Assembly (NCBI GenBank): GCA_005503165.1
Contig: SCNT01000031.1
Location: forward strand, 1-57,193
From: Sphingomonadaceae bacterium 3R27E2-A
GTDB lineage: Bacteria; Pseudomonadota; Alphaproteobacteria; Sphingomonadales; Sphingomonadaceae
Direction of reading: 5' to 3'
DNA length: 57,193 bases
Shown: piece by piece, positions 33,695 to 42,721 of the stretch
Layout of the letters: each line of letters opens with the position of its first letter
Position numbering within the stretch: the first letter of the stretch is position 1
Program-made: the position numbers and the translations under genes
The notes under the pieces: generated by a model
Database searches by the model: none
What the model saw: only the letters and a program-made list of their open reading frames with translations
Told to the model about the DNA's origin: nothing

Positions 33695-35104
33695 GTGTTG
33701 CAGAAGACCACCCCCCTGACCGCGGACATTCCGCAGGGTCTCGGCGCCGAATTCCGCGCGACGCTGGCGCTCGCCTGGCCGCTGGCGGCGGCGAACCTGC
33801 TCCAGATGCTGGTCCATGCGATCGACGTGATTTTCGTGGCGCGGCTCGGCGACGCGGCGCTCGCGGCCTCGTCGCTCGGCGTCTCGATCTTCGGGCTGCT
33901 GCTGTGGACCGGCACCGGGCTCGTCGGTGCGGTCGCGCCGCTCGTCGCCGCCGAACTCGGCCGCCGCAAGCATGCGGTGCGCGAGGTGCGGCGTTCGGTG
34001 CGCATGGCGCTGTGGCTGAGCGCGCTCGTCTCGCTGGTCTTCATGGGCGTCTGCGCGCTCGGCGGGCCGATCATGCTCGCGACCGGGCAGCCGCCCGAAA
34101 CCTCGGCGCGCGCCGCCGATTTCCTGCTCATCCTGCTGTGGGGCATGTTCCCGATGATCGCGGCGGCGGTGCTGCGCATCTTCGTCTCCGCGCTCGGCCG
34201 GCCCAAGATCGCGACCGCAATCACCTTCTTCGCGCTCGGGATCAACGCGCTCGGCAACTGGGTGCTCGTGTTCGGCAACCTCGGCATGCCGGCGCTGGGG
34301 CTCGAAGGATCGGCGATCTCCAGCGTGATGACCAGCACGCTGATGCTGCTCGCCTATGTCGTGATCATCCAGACCGACCGGCAGCTCCGCCGCTACCATC
34401 TGTTCGGCAAATGGTGGCGCGCCGAATGGACGCGCTTTTTCGAGATGCTGCGCATCGGCACGCCGATCGCGCTGACCATCCTGGCCGAAGCGGGGCTGTT
34501 CACCGGCGCCGCCTTCCTGATGGGCCGCATCGGGGAGGCCGAGCTTGCCGGCCACACCATCGCGCTCCAGGTCGCGGCGCTCGCCTTCCAGATTCCCTTC
34601 GGGGTCGCGCAGGCGGCGACGATCCGCGTCGGGCTCGCCTATGGTGCGCGCGACCATCGCGGCATCGCCCACGCGGGCACCGCGGCGATGGTGCTGGGCA
34701 TCGGCTTCATGGCTTTCACCGCGCTCACCATCTGGCTGTTCCCGGCGCTCGTCCTGTCGATCTACGTCGATGTCGACGCCGCGAAGAACGCCGCGCTCGT
34801 CGGCTTCGCGATGCAGTTCCTGGTGGTAGCCGCTGCGTTCCAGCTGTTCGACGGCGCGCAGGCGGTCGCCGCGGGGGCGCTGCGCGGGCTGCAAGACACC
34901 CGCACCCCGATGATCATCGCGATCTGCGGTTACTGGATCGGCGGTTACGGCACCGCGATCTACCTCGGCTTCTGGACGCCATGGGCCGGCGTCGGGGTGT
35001 GGATCGGGCTGGCTGTGGGCCTTGTCCTCGTCGCCGGGCTGCTGATGCTCAGGTGGCGGATGCGGGCGCGGCTGGGGCTGCTTCCTTTAGCCGCTGCTGG
35101 CTGA
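33695..35104 (+). CDS. MATE family efflux transporter
   Basis: The 469-residue protein has 12 membrane helices in two related halves. Family signals include LAWPLAAANLLQMLVHAIDVIFVARLGDAALAA (cited by IDVIFVARLGDAALAA), GLSGT-like GTGLVGAVAPLVAAELG, and the second-half RIGEAELAGHTIALQVAALAFQIPFG (core IGEAELAGHTIAL). It should export cationic compounds using a sodium or proton gradient. The start is the GTG at 33695. Its last 56 bases overlap the end of the convergent hypothetical gene at 35049-35549. Confidence 0.92.
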   Translation: MLQKTTPLTADIPQGLGAEFRATLALAWPLAAANLLQMLVHAIDVIFVARLGDAALAASSLGVSIFGLLLWTGTGLVGAVAPLVAAELGRRKHAVREVRRSVRMALWLSALVSLVFMGVCALGGPIMLATGQPPETSARAADFLLILLWGMFPMIAAAVLRIFVSALGRPKIATAITFFALGINALGNWVLVFGNLGMPALGLEGSAISSVMTSTLMLLAYVVIIQTDRQLRRYHLFGKWWRAEWTRFFEMLRIGTPIALTILAEAGLFTGAAFLMGRIGEAELAGHTIALQVAALAFQIPFGVAQAATIRVGLAYGARDHRGIAHAGTAAMVLGIGFMAFTALTIWLFPALVLSIYVDVDAAKNAALVGFAMQFLVVAAAFQLFDGAQAVAAGALRGLQDTRTPMIIAICGYWIGGYGTAIYLGFWTPWAGVGVWIGLAVGLVLVAGLLMLRWRMRARLGLLPLAAAG

Positions 35105-35549
35105 ATTGATGCGCCAGTTGATGGAGCCGCCGGGTCATCGCGACCAGTTCATCGCGGTCGATCAGCATTGCGGGCCGCTCGGCGTTCGATGAATTCCGAA
35201 AGCTCAGCTTGCTGGCGGTCACACGTCCGTCGAATATAACGGCGACTTCGAGCACCGAATGGACGATGTCGGCGCGCACCGGCAGGAGCTGTTGGATGGC
35301 CGCAATGCGAACATCGAGCCGCTTGGGGTTGCGGAAACGATCGCGGGCCTTTTGCAGCAGCGTCAGTTTCTGACTGAAAGGCTGCCCGGGGCTCGCCTTG
35401 ACGTCGGTCCGGCCGATATATTGCATCACCGCCGACTCGAGGCGTGCAAAGGCATCCAGGAAGTCGCATCGCAGCAACTGGGCGTCATGCCGCAGCGTGA
35501 TGAAATCGGGCGCCTCGCTCCCCTTGCCGATCGGAATCTCGCACCCCAT
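35049..35549 (-). CDS. Hypothetical protein, 166 residues
   Basis: I do not recognise a family. The protein is soluble and mostly helical, with a basic middle (KARDRFRNPKRLDVRI), the strand VLEVAVIFDGRVTASKLSF, and a C-terminal helix RRLHQLAHQFSQQRLKEAAPA. There is no signal peptide. Its codon use is less GC-skewed at the third position than in neighbours. The 3' end overlaps the MATE gene by 56 bases on the opposite strand, and the 5' end lies 45 bases from the groESL promoter. It is likely real, because the frame is long, the composition is protein-like and it fills an otherwise empty gap, but its function is unknown. Confidence 0.65.
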   Translation of the reverse strand: MGCEIPIGKGSEAPDFITLRHDAQLLRCDFLDAFARLESAVMQYIGRTDVKASPGQPFSQKLTLLQKARDRFRNPKRLDVRIAAIQQLLPVRADIVHSVLEVAVIFDGRVTASKLSFRNSSNAERPAMLIDRDELVAMTRRLHQLAHQFSQQRLKEAAPAAPASAT

Positions 35550-35593
35550 CTGGCCGATGTAACGCGCCGCCGAAAATTTTCCCTTAACCCGCC

Positions 35594-35622
35594 TTGACGC
35601 CCCTGTGGGTGCCGCCCATATG
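35594..35622 (+). promoter_or_regulatory. groESL promoter (sigma-70/RpoD-like)
   Basis: TTGACG (35594-35599) and CATATG (35617-35622) are separated by 17 bases. The predicted transcription start falls at or just before the CIRCE palindrome, which is the usual layout of HrcA-controlled groESL promoters. Confidence 0.75.
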
Positions 35623-35630
35623 GCCGTCTG

Positions 35631-35657
35631 TTAGCACTCTCGTTTAGCGAGTGCTAA
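35631..35657 (+). promoter_or_regulatory. CIRCE element (HrcA operator)
   Basis: TTAGCACTC (35631-35639), a 9-base spacer, and GAGTGCTAA (35649-35657) match the CIRCE consensus perfectly. HrcA bound here represses groESL until heat or misfolded protein titrates GroEL. hrcA is not in this window. Confidence 0.97.
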
Positions 35658-35691
35658 GAACGACATCATTTGCACTCTGGAGGGATAATCC

Positions 35692-35979
35692 ATGCAATTT
35701 CGTCCGCTGCACGACCGCGTGCTCGTCCGCCGTATCGAAGCCGAAGAAAAGACGGCCGGCGGCATCATCATCCCCGACACCGCCAAGGAAAAGCCGCAGG
35801 AAGGCGAAGTCGTCTCGGTCGGTTCGGGCGCCCGCGCCGACGACGGCAAGGTCACCCCGCTCGACGTCAAGGCCGGCGACCGCATCCTGTTCGGCAAATG
35901 GTCGGGCACCGAGGTCAAGGTCGACGGCGAAGAGCTGCTGATCATGAAGGAATCGGACATCCTCGGCGTCATCGCCTGA
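35692..35979 (+). CDS. groES: Co-chaperonin GroES
   Basis: The 95-residue protein is full-length GroES: it begins [23 protein letters not shown], has the mobile loop [15 protein letters not shown] and ends DILGVIA. Seven copies cap the GroEL chamber. The Shine-Dalgarno GGAGGG is 6 bases before the ATG. It is the first gene of the CIRCE-regulated operon, followed 63 bases later by groEL. Confidence 0.98.
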   Translation: MQFRPLHDRVLVRRIEAEEKTAGGIIIPDTAKEKPQEGEVVSVGSGARADDGKVTPLDVKAGDRILFGKWSGTEVKVDGEELLIMKESDILGVIA

Positions 35980-36030
35980 GCGAATTTTTCGAATTCAGTG
36001 TGAAGTTGCGCAGTTTTCTGCGAATTTTAA

Positions 36031-37686
<1,656 letters not shown>

Positions 37687-37723
37687 AGTCCACACCGGCT
37701 TGCCGAACGGCCAAGTCAAAAGG

Positions 37724-37756
37724 AAGGGCCGGGGGAGCGATCTCCCGGCCCTTTTT
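37724..37756 (+). terminator. Intrinsic terminator of groESL
   Basis: AAGGGCCGGG (37724-37733) pairs with CCCGGCCCTT (37744-37753), the stem can extend inward through GAG/CTC, and five Ts follow (37752-37756). It lies 38 bases after the groEL stop. Confidence 0.92.
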
Positions 37757-37783
37757 ATGTTTCCCCGCGGGCCAGGGGCAGGC

Positions 37784-37906
37784 ATGAAGCGGTCGATGAC
37801 GCCCGCTTCGCCGATCGACCGCCTCCGCGCCGCGCGGCTCGAAGCGATGCGAAGCGCGCGCCCGGCCAGCGCCGGTTCATCGACGGCCGTGCAGGGGGCG
37901 CCATGA
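37784..37906 (+). CDS. Possible 40-residue small basic protein
   Basis: An ORF of 40 codons begins MKRSMTPASPIDRLRAARLEA and ends SSTAVQGAP; the first half is arginine-rich and could form a basic helix. It starts 28 bases after the groESL terminator, has a GGGGCAGG purine stretch upstream, and its TGA overlaps the ATG of the glutaminyl cyclase gene (ATGA), a typical coupling arrangement. No family is recognised. The high GC content makes short open frames common here, so reality is uncertain. Confidence 0.45.
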   Translation: MKRSMTPASPIDRLRAARLEAMRSARPASAGSSTAVQGAP

Positions 37907-38661
37907 GCTTTGCCCTTGCCTTCGCCGCCCTGCTTGCCGCGCCTGCCGCCGAGGCCGCGCCGGTGCCGCGCTGCGGCTATCGCATCGTCCAGACCTATCC
38001 GCACGACACGAACAGCTTCACCCAGGGGCTTTTCTGGCACGACGGGCATCTCTACGAGACCACCGGCCAATATGGCCGCTCGCGGCTCGCGCGGCTCGAC
38101 CTTGCGACGGGCAAGGCGCTCGCCGAGACCAGGCTGCCCGCCGACCAGTTCGGCGAGGGCAGCACGCGCTGGAAGGACCAGATCATCGGGGTCACCTGGC
38201 AGGGCGGCATCGGCCACCGCTGGCGCATCAAGGACCTGCAGCCGGTCGGCGATTTCCGCTACAGCGGCGAGGGCTGGGGCGTCACGATGGTCGGCGACAG
38301 CCTGGTGCTCAGCGACGGCACGCCCGAGCTCCGCTTCTTCGACCCCGCGACGATGACGGAAGGAAAAAAGATAACGGTGCGGCTGTCGGGCACCCCGCTG
38401 CCGATGCTCAACGAACTCGAGACAGTGGGCGGCGAGATCTGGGCCAATGTCTGGATGACCGACGCGATCGTGCGCATCGATCCCGCGAGCGGCGCGGTCA
38501 AATATATCGTCGACCTGGGCGGCCTGCGCGACCAGGCCGGCGGCAACGACCATGACGCGGTGCTCAACGGCATCGCCTGGGACGCGAAGGCCAAGCGCCT
38601 GTTCGTGACCGGCAAATATTGGTCGAAACTGTTCGAGATCGCGCTGACCGACTGCCGCTAG
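37903..38661 (+). CDS. Glutaminyl-peptide cyclotransferase (bacterial beta-propeller type)
   Basis: The 252-residue protein has a signal peptide (cleavage near AEA-APV) and the five-bladed propeller family of plant and bacterial glutaminyl cyclases: SFTQGLFWHDGHLYETTGQYG, WQGGIGHRWRIKDL, GEGWGVTMVGDSLVLSDG and NELETVGGEIWANVW. These convert N-terminal glutamine to pyroglutamate, here probably on exported proteins. Its TAG stop interlocks with the stop of the convergent DJ-1/PfpI gene in a CTAG shared by both strands. Confidence 0.92.
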   Translation: MSFALAFAALLAAPAAEAAPVPRCGYRIVQTYPHDTNSFTQGLFWHDGHLYETTGQYGRSRLARLDLATGKALAETRLPADQFGEGSTRWKDQIIGVTWQGGIGHRWRIKDLQPVGDFRYSGEGWGVTMVGDSLVLSDGTPELRFFDPATMTEGKKITVRLSGTPLPMLNELETVGGEIWANVWMTDAIVRIDPASGAVKYIVDLGGLRDQAGGNDHDAVLNGIAWDAKAKRLFVTGKYWSKLFEIALTDCR

Positions 38662-39338
38662 GATGCGGTCAGCGCCGCCTCCATCCGCGCCGCCGCCGCG
38701 TCATAGATGCGCGCCTTCAGCCCGTCGGTGACCGCGGCGGGCGCGCGGTCGGGATGGCCGCCGGCAAAGGGCGGCGCGGGATCATATTCGATCGCCAGCT
38801 GGATCGCCTGCGCGACGGCAACGCCGCGGATGCGCGCGATGAGCGTCAGCGCGAAATCGAGCCCCGAGGTCACCCCGCCGCAGGTCACGACATGGCCGTC
38901 CTCGACGATGCGCGCTTTCTCATAGGTCGCCCCGACCAGCGGCAGCAGATGCGCATAACCCCAATGCGTCGTCGCGCGCCTGCCCGCCAGCAGCCCCGCC
39001 CGGCCGAGCAGGAAGGCGCCGGTGCATACGCTCGTGACCCATGTCGCGCCCGCCGCCTGTCGCGCGATGAAATCGATCGTCGCTTCGTCGGCCAGCGCTT
39101 CGGTGACGCCATGCCCGCCGGGGATGCAGAGGATGTCGGCCTGGGGGCAGGAGGCGAAATCATGCGTCGGCAGGATCGAGAAGCCGCTGTCGGTGGCGAT
39201 CGCGGCGCGGCTTTTGGCGGCGCCCGCCAGCTGCGCGCCGGGCATCCGGCACAGTGCTTGGGCGGGCGCGGTGAAGTCGAGCTGGGTGATGTCCGCAAAC
39301 AACGGAAAGACGATCTGGATAGCGGCTGCGTCGGTCAC
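38658..39338 (-). CDS. DJ-1/PfpI (isonitrile hydratase-like) family protein
   Basis: This 226-residue protein is a single glutamine-amidotransferase-like DJ-1/PfpI domain. The nucleophile-elbow cysteine is in VTSVCTGAFLLG, preceded by ILCIPGGHG and followed by THWGYAHLLPL; these match the InhA isonitrile hydratase and the N-terminal half of GlxA-type regulators, but no AraC helix-turn-helix domain follows. The substrate is uncertain. Convergent with the glutaminyl cyclase gene with a 4-base stop overlap. Confidence 0.88.
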   Translation of the reverse strand: MTDAAAIQIVFPLFADITQLDFTAPAQALCRMPGAQLAGAAKSRAAIATDSGFSILPTHDFASCPQADILCIPGGHGVTEALADEATIDFIARQAAGATWVTSVCTGAFLLGRAGLLAGRRATTHWGYAHLLPLVGATYEKARIVEDGHVVTCGGVTSGLDFALTLIARIRGVAVAQAIQLAIEYDPAPPFAGGHPDRAPAAVTDGLKARIYDAAAARMEAALTAS

Positions 39339-39482
39339 GGCGTACTCCTATGACAGGAAGGGACGCCCAGGCGCGCGGCTCCTTCGCCGGTCGGCGAAGT
39401 CCCGCTCCCTGATGGGGCTCCATCGTCAGCGCCAGTCGCGGGACGATACCGGTCTACGTCGTCGCCGGGCGCAGGGGAAGTC

Positions 39483-39686
39483 CTATTCGCCCGCGCTTTC
39501 CTTCGCCGCCGCCTCGGCCTCGGCGGGCGGCACCGCGTCACGGCTTTCGAGCATTTCGGCGGCATCGTCGAGCGCCTTGGCCTCGGCGACGGTCACCCCG
39601 CCGGGGCCGGGTTCGTTATCGGTGCGGCTGCACGCTCCCAGCGCCAGCGCGGCGACGGCGGGGAGCAGCAAAAGGGTCCGGTTCAT
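39483..39686 (-). CDS. Small lipoprotein, unknown function
   Basis: The 67-residue protein has a lipoprotein signal peptide with the lipobox LGAC (residues 16-19), giving a mature chain of about 49 residues rich in Ala and Glu (VAEAKALDDAAEMLESRDAV). GGGAG precedes the ATG at 39686. It is the last of three small lipoprotein genes in a row on this strand, but a strong terminator at 39703-39734 separates it from the next. No family is recognised. Confidence 0.75.
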   Translation of the reverse strand: MNRTLLLLPAVAALALGACSRTDNEPGPGGVTVAEAKALDDAAEMLESRDAVPPAEAEAAAKESAGE

Positions 39687-39702
39687 GCACGATCTCCCAA
39701 CG

Positions 39703-39734
39703 AAAAAGGGCTCCATTCTTGCGGAATGGAGCCC
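39703..39734 (-). terminator. Intrinsic terminator after Ala-rich lipoprotein 1
   Basis: On the minus strand GGGCTCCATTC and GAATGGAGCCC (39734-39724 and 39718-39708) form a perfect 11-bp stem around CGCAA, followed by five Ts (39707-39703). It ends transcription of the gene at 39768-40067. Confidence 0.92.
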
Positions 39735-39767
39735 CCGTTTCAGTGCACGCTAAAGCGCGCCGACGAC

Positions 39768-40067
39768 TTACTTCTTCTCGTCGTTGGCGGCGGCCTTGGC
39801 GGTTTCTTCCTCGACCTTGTCGCCCGCGGCAGCGGCGGCGTCGCCGGCCGCGTTCACGGTGCCCTCGACGGCGTTGCCGGCGTCCTTGGCGGCTTCGGCG
39901 GTCGCGTCGGCGGCTTCGGCGGTCGCTTCGGCAGCGGCATCGCCCGCAGCGGCGGCGTCGTCAGCGGCCGATTCCGCGGTCGCTTCGGCGGCGTCCTGGG
40001 TCTTTTCCGAGCAGGCGGTCAGGCTGAAGGCAGCCGCGGCGACCGAAGCGATGATGAGTTTGCGCAT
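39768..40067 (-). CDS. Alanine-rich lipoprotein 1
   Basis: The 99-residue protein has a lipoprotein signal (lipobox LTAC, Cys19) and a mature chain made almost wholly of Ala, Glu, Asp, Thr, Lys with helical heptad-like repeats (AEATAEAADATAEAAKDAG). Such chains resemble entericidin-like or late-embryogenesis-like helical proteins; function unknown. AAGGA lies upstream of the ATG, and a strong terminator follows. It is a paralogue of the lipoprotein at 40256-40570; high expression is suggested by the isolated strong transcription unit. Confidence 0.82.
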   Translation of the reverse strand: MRKLIIASVAAAAFSLTACSEKTQDAAEATAESAADDAAAAGDAAAEATAEAADATAEAAKDAGNAVEGTVNAAGDAAAAAGDKVEEETAKAAANDEKK

Positions 40068-40190
40068 GTAAATTCCTTTCGAATGCCAAGGTGACCGGCA
40101 TCCGGCCCCTGCGGCAAAGGACTAACGGCCACCGCCGTCCTTGGCAACCGTGCAGCGCCAAGACGCCCATCTGCTCGCTGTTCCGAAACG

Positions 40191-40221
40191 AAAAAGGGCC
40201 GCCGGATGGAACCGGCGACCC
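40191..40221 (-). terminator. Intrinsic terminator after Ala-rich lipoprotein 2
   Basis: On the minus strand GGGTCGCCGG and CCGGCGGCCC (40221-40212 and 40205-40196) form a 10-bp stem with one mismatch around TTCCAT, followed by five Ts (40195-40191). It lies 34 bases beyond the stop of the gene at 40256. Confidence 0.88.
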
Positions 40222-40255
40222 CCCTTTTTCTTCCGGTCGACAGCCGGGAAGAAGC

Positions 40256-40570
40256 TTACTTCTTGGCTTCTTCCATCGCGCCCTTGGCGGCGTCGGTGGC
40301 TTCGGTCGCGGCCTTGGCGGCCTCGGCGGCCTTGTCGGTCGCGGCAGCGGTGTCGCCAGCGGCAGCCGCGTCGGCAGCGCCGGCAGCGGCGTCGGTCGCC
40401 GTGGCGGCAGCGTCGGCGGCGCCGGCAGCGGCGTCCATCGCGCCATCGGCAGCAGCTTCGGGCTCGGCGGTCGCTTCGGTGGTCGCGGCTTCCTCAGCCT
40501 TCTTTTCGCCGCAAGCGGCGAGACCCAGCGATGCAGCGAGGACGAGCGACAGAGTGATGGTCTTTTTCAT
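40256..40570 (-). CDS. Alanine-rich lipoprotein 2
   Basis: The 104-residue protein starts MKKTITLSLVLAASLGLAAC with the lipobox LAAC (Cys20). The mature chain is dominated by Ala, Asp, Thr and Gly in imperfect repeats such as GAADAAATATDAAAGAADAA, predicted helical, ending EEAKK. It is a tandem paralogue of the gene at 39768, with the same layout of Shine-Dalgarno, short gene and strong terminator. The start at 40570 is set by the signal peptide. Function unknown. Confidence 0.82.
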   Translation of the reverse strand: MKKTITLSLVLAASLGLAACGEKKAEEAATTEATAEPEAAADGAMDAAAGAADAAATATDAAAGAADAAAAGDTAAATDKAAEAAKAATEATDAAKGAMEEAKK

Positions 40571-40765
40571 GTGGGAATACCCCTCTCGATTGAACTGATC
40601 GGTAGCATTCCGGATAAACCGGCGAATTGCCAACCGGCTTTACCGCTACAGTTTCGCAAAAAGCCGCGCAACGGGGTTTTTGCGCCGCCCGGCGCAATTG
40701 CGACAAGGCGCCCGTTCATCTGGGCGAAAGCTGTGGAAAATGCGGCGCGTGGTCTGGTTGACTAG

Positions 40766-40785
40766 ATATAAAGAAATCTTTATAT
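40766..40785 (+). promoter_or_regulatory. 20-bp palindromic operator of the arsR-metF-metH operon
   Basis: ATATAAAGAAATCTTTATAT is a 9-bp inverted repeat with a 2-base centre, 8 bases before the ATG of the ArsR-methyltransferase gene. Its strong AT bias stands out against the surrounding sequence. Position and symmetry fit autoregulation by the ArsR-family product; SahR-type regulators of the methionine cycle act in this way. The site is seen; the regulator is inferred. Confidence 0.75.
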
Positions 40786-40793
40786 GTATCATC

Positions 40794-41780
40794 ATGACCG
40801 AGTTGCTCGACATTTTCCGTGCGCTGGCCGACCCGACCCGCCTGCGAGTCGTCGCCCTGCTGCGCGAAATGGAACTGGCGATCGGCGAGCTCGCGGTCGT
40901 GCTCGAACAAAGCCAGCCGCGCGTGTCGCGCCATGTGCGAATCCTGGCCGAGGCGGGGATCGTCGAGCGGCGGCGCGAAGGCAGCTGGGTGTTCCTGCGC
41001 ATCGCCGAGGACGGCCCGGTCGGCCATATACTGGCGCGCGCCGAGGAATGGCCCTTTTCGCCGCGCGAAGCCTTGATCGTCGGTTACGACGCGCAGCGGC
41101 TCGCGGCGGTGCGCGCCGACCGCGCCGCGGTCGCCGAACGCTATTTCGCCGACCATGCCGCCGAATGGGACGCGATCCGCTCGCGTCACGTCGCCGAGAG
41201 CGAGGTCGAGGCTGCGATGCTGGCGCTGATGCACAATCGCCGGCTCGGCCATCTGCTCGACATCGGTACGGGCACCGGCCGCATGGCCGAAATCTTCGCG
41301 CCGACCGTGCGCCGCATCACCGCGCTCGACCGCAGCCCCGAAATGCTGCGCATTGCGCGCGCCAAGCTGTCGGGCCAGCCGGTGCCGATCGACCTGGTGC
41401 AGGGCGATTTCCTGAATCTGCCGCTCGCCGACGCCAGCATCGACAGTGTCGTGATCCACCAGGCGCTGCACTTCGCGCACGAACCCGACCGGGTGATCGC
41501 CGAGGCGAGCCGCGTGCTGCGCGGCGGCGGGCACCTGCTGATCGTCGATTTTGCGCCGCACGAGGATGAGGAAATGCGCACCCTCGCGGCGCATGCGCGC
41601 CTCGGTTTCTCCGATGCCCAGATCCGCGGCTGGTTTGCTTCGGCGGGCATGGTGCTCGAAACGGCGCAGACGCTCGAAGGCGGCGACCTCGCGGTCAAGC
41701 TATGGCTCGGCCGCCGCCGCAGCGACGAAGATCAATCCCCCGTCCGCGAGGACGGGCAACGCAAAAGGCTTGCGGCATGA
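40794..41780 (+). CDS. ArsR family regulator fused to a SAM-dependent methyltransferase domain
   Basis: The 328-residue protein joins an N-terminal ArsR winged helix (residues 1-95; FRALADPTRLRVVALL, recognition helix in EQSQPRVSRHVRILAEAG) to a C-terminal class I methyltransferase domain (motif I LLDIGTGTGRMAEIF; later QALHFAHEPDRVIAEASRVL, cited by its core). Such fusions include SahR, which senses S-adenosylhomocysteine and controls methionine-cycle genes. The metF ATG overlaps its stop, and metH follows, which supports that role. The ATG at 40794 sits right after the palindromic operator; the upstream extension is not homologous. Confidence 0.9.
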   Translation: MTELLDIFRALADPTRLRVVALLREMELAIGELAVVLEQSQPRVSRHVRILAEAGIVERRREGSWVFLRIAEDGPVGHILARAEEWPFSPREALIVGYDAQRLAAVRADRAAVAERYFADHAAEWDAIRSRHVAESEVEAAMLALMHNRRLGHLLDIGTGTGRMAEIFAPTVRRITALDRSPEMLRIARAKLSGQPVPIDLVQGDFLNLPLADASIDSVVIHQALHFAHEPDRVIAEASRVLRGGGHLLIVDFAPHEDEEMRTLAAHARLGFSDAQIRGWFASAGMVLETAQTLEGGDLAVKLWLGRRRSDEDQSPVREDGQRKRLAA

Positions 41781-42721
41781 CGACGACATCCCTTCCCTCG
41801 CAGTCGGAGGCGCGCCGCGCAGCCGCCTCGCCCCTGTTCGCCGGGCTTGCCGGCGACATCGGCATCAGCTTCGAATTTTTCCCGCCCAAGACCGAGAAGA
41901 TGGGCGAGACCTTGTGGGAATCGATCCGCACGCTCGAACCGCTCGGCCCCAATTTCGTGTCGGTGACCTATGGCGCGGGCGGCTCGACGCGCGAGCGCAC
42001 CCATGCGACCGTCGCGCGCATCGTCCAGGAAACGAGCATTCCCGCCGCCGCCCACCTGACCTGCGTCGATGCCAGCCGCGACGAGATCGCCGAGGTCGCG
42101 CAGGCCTATTGGGACGCGGGGGTACGCCACATCGTCGCGCTGCGCGGCGACCCGCCGGTGCAGGGCGAGCGCTTCCAGGCGCGGCCCGACGGCTATAGCT
42201 GCGCGGCCGAGCTGGTCTCGGGGCTGCTGGAGATCGCACCGTTCGAAATCTCGGTCGCCGCCAACCCCGAGACGCATCCCGAAGCGCTGAGCCCCGCGGC
42301 CGACATCGACAATCTCAAGCGTAAGCTCGATGCCGGGGCGACGCGCGCGGTGTCGCAATTCTTTTTCGAACCCGACACCTTCTTCCGCTTTCGCGACGCC
42401 GCGGCGGCGGCGGGGATCAGCGCGCCGATCCTGCCGGGTATCATGCCGGTCAGCAATTTCGGCGCGATCACCCGCATGTCGGCGATGTGCGGCACCGCCG
42501 TGCCGCGCTGGCTGGCGCAGCTCTTCGACGGCCTCGACGACCTGCCCGCCGCGCGCCAGCTCGTCGCCGCAACGACCGCCGCCGAACTCTGCCGTCGGCT
42601 GTACGCGGGCGGTGTGCGCGATTTCCATTTCTACACGCTCAACCGCGCCGAGCTCAGCTACGCGATCTGCCATATGCTGGGGGTCCGCCCGGCGGTGCCC
42701 GCGACGGAGAAAGCCGCATGA
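41777..42721 (+). CDS. metF: 5,10-methylenetetrahydrofolate reductase
   Basis: The 314-residue TIM-barrel flavoenzyme reduces methylenetetrahydrofolate to 5-methyltetrahydrofolate, the methyl donor for MetH. Visible segments are ISFEFFPPKTEKM, FVSVTYGAGGSTRERT, AAHLTCVD, IVALRGDPP, AVSQFFFEPDTFFRF and PGIMPVSNF. It begins with an ATG overlapping the ArsR-fusion stop (ATGA) and ends overlapping the metH-N ATG in the same way, so the three genes are translationally coupled. Confidence 0.95.
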   Translation: MTTTSLPSQSEARRAAASPLFAGLAGDIGISFEFFPPKTEKMGETLWESIRTLEPLGPNFVSVTYGAGGSTRERTHATVARIVQETSIPAAAHLTCVDASRDEIAEVAQAYWDAGVRHIVALRGDPPVQGERFQARPDGYSCAAELVSGLLEIAPFEISVAANPETHPEALSPAADIDNLKRKLDAGATRAVSQFFFEPDTFFRFRDAAAAAGISAPILPGIMPVSNFGAITRMSAMCGTAVPRWLAQLFDGLDDLPAARQLVAATTAAELCRRLYAGGVRDFHFYTLNRAELSYAICHMLGVRPAVPATEKAA

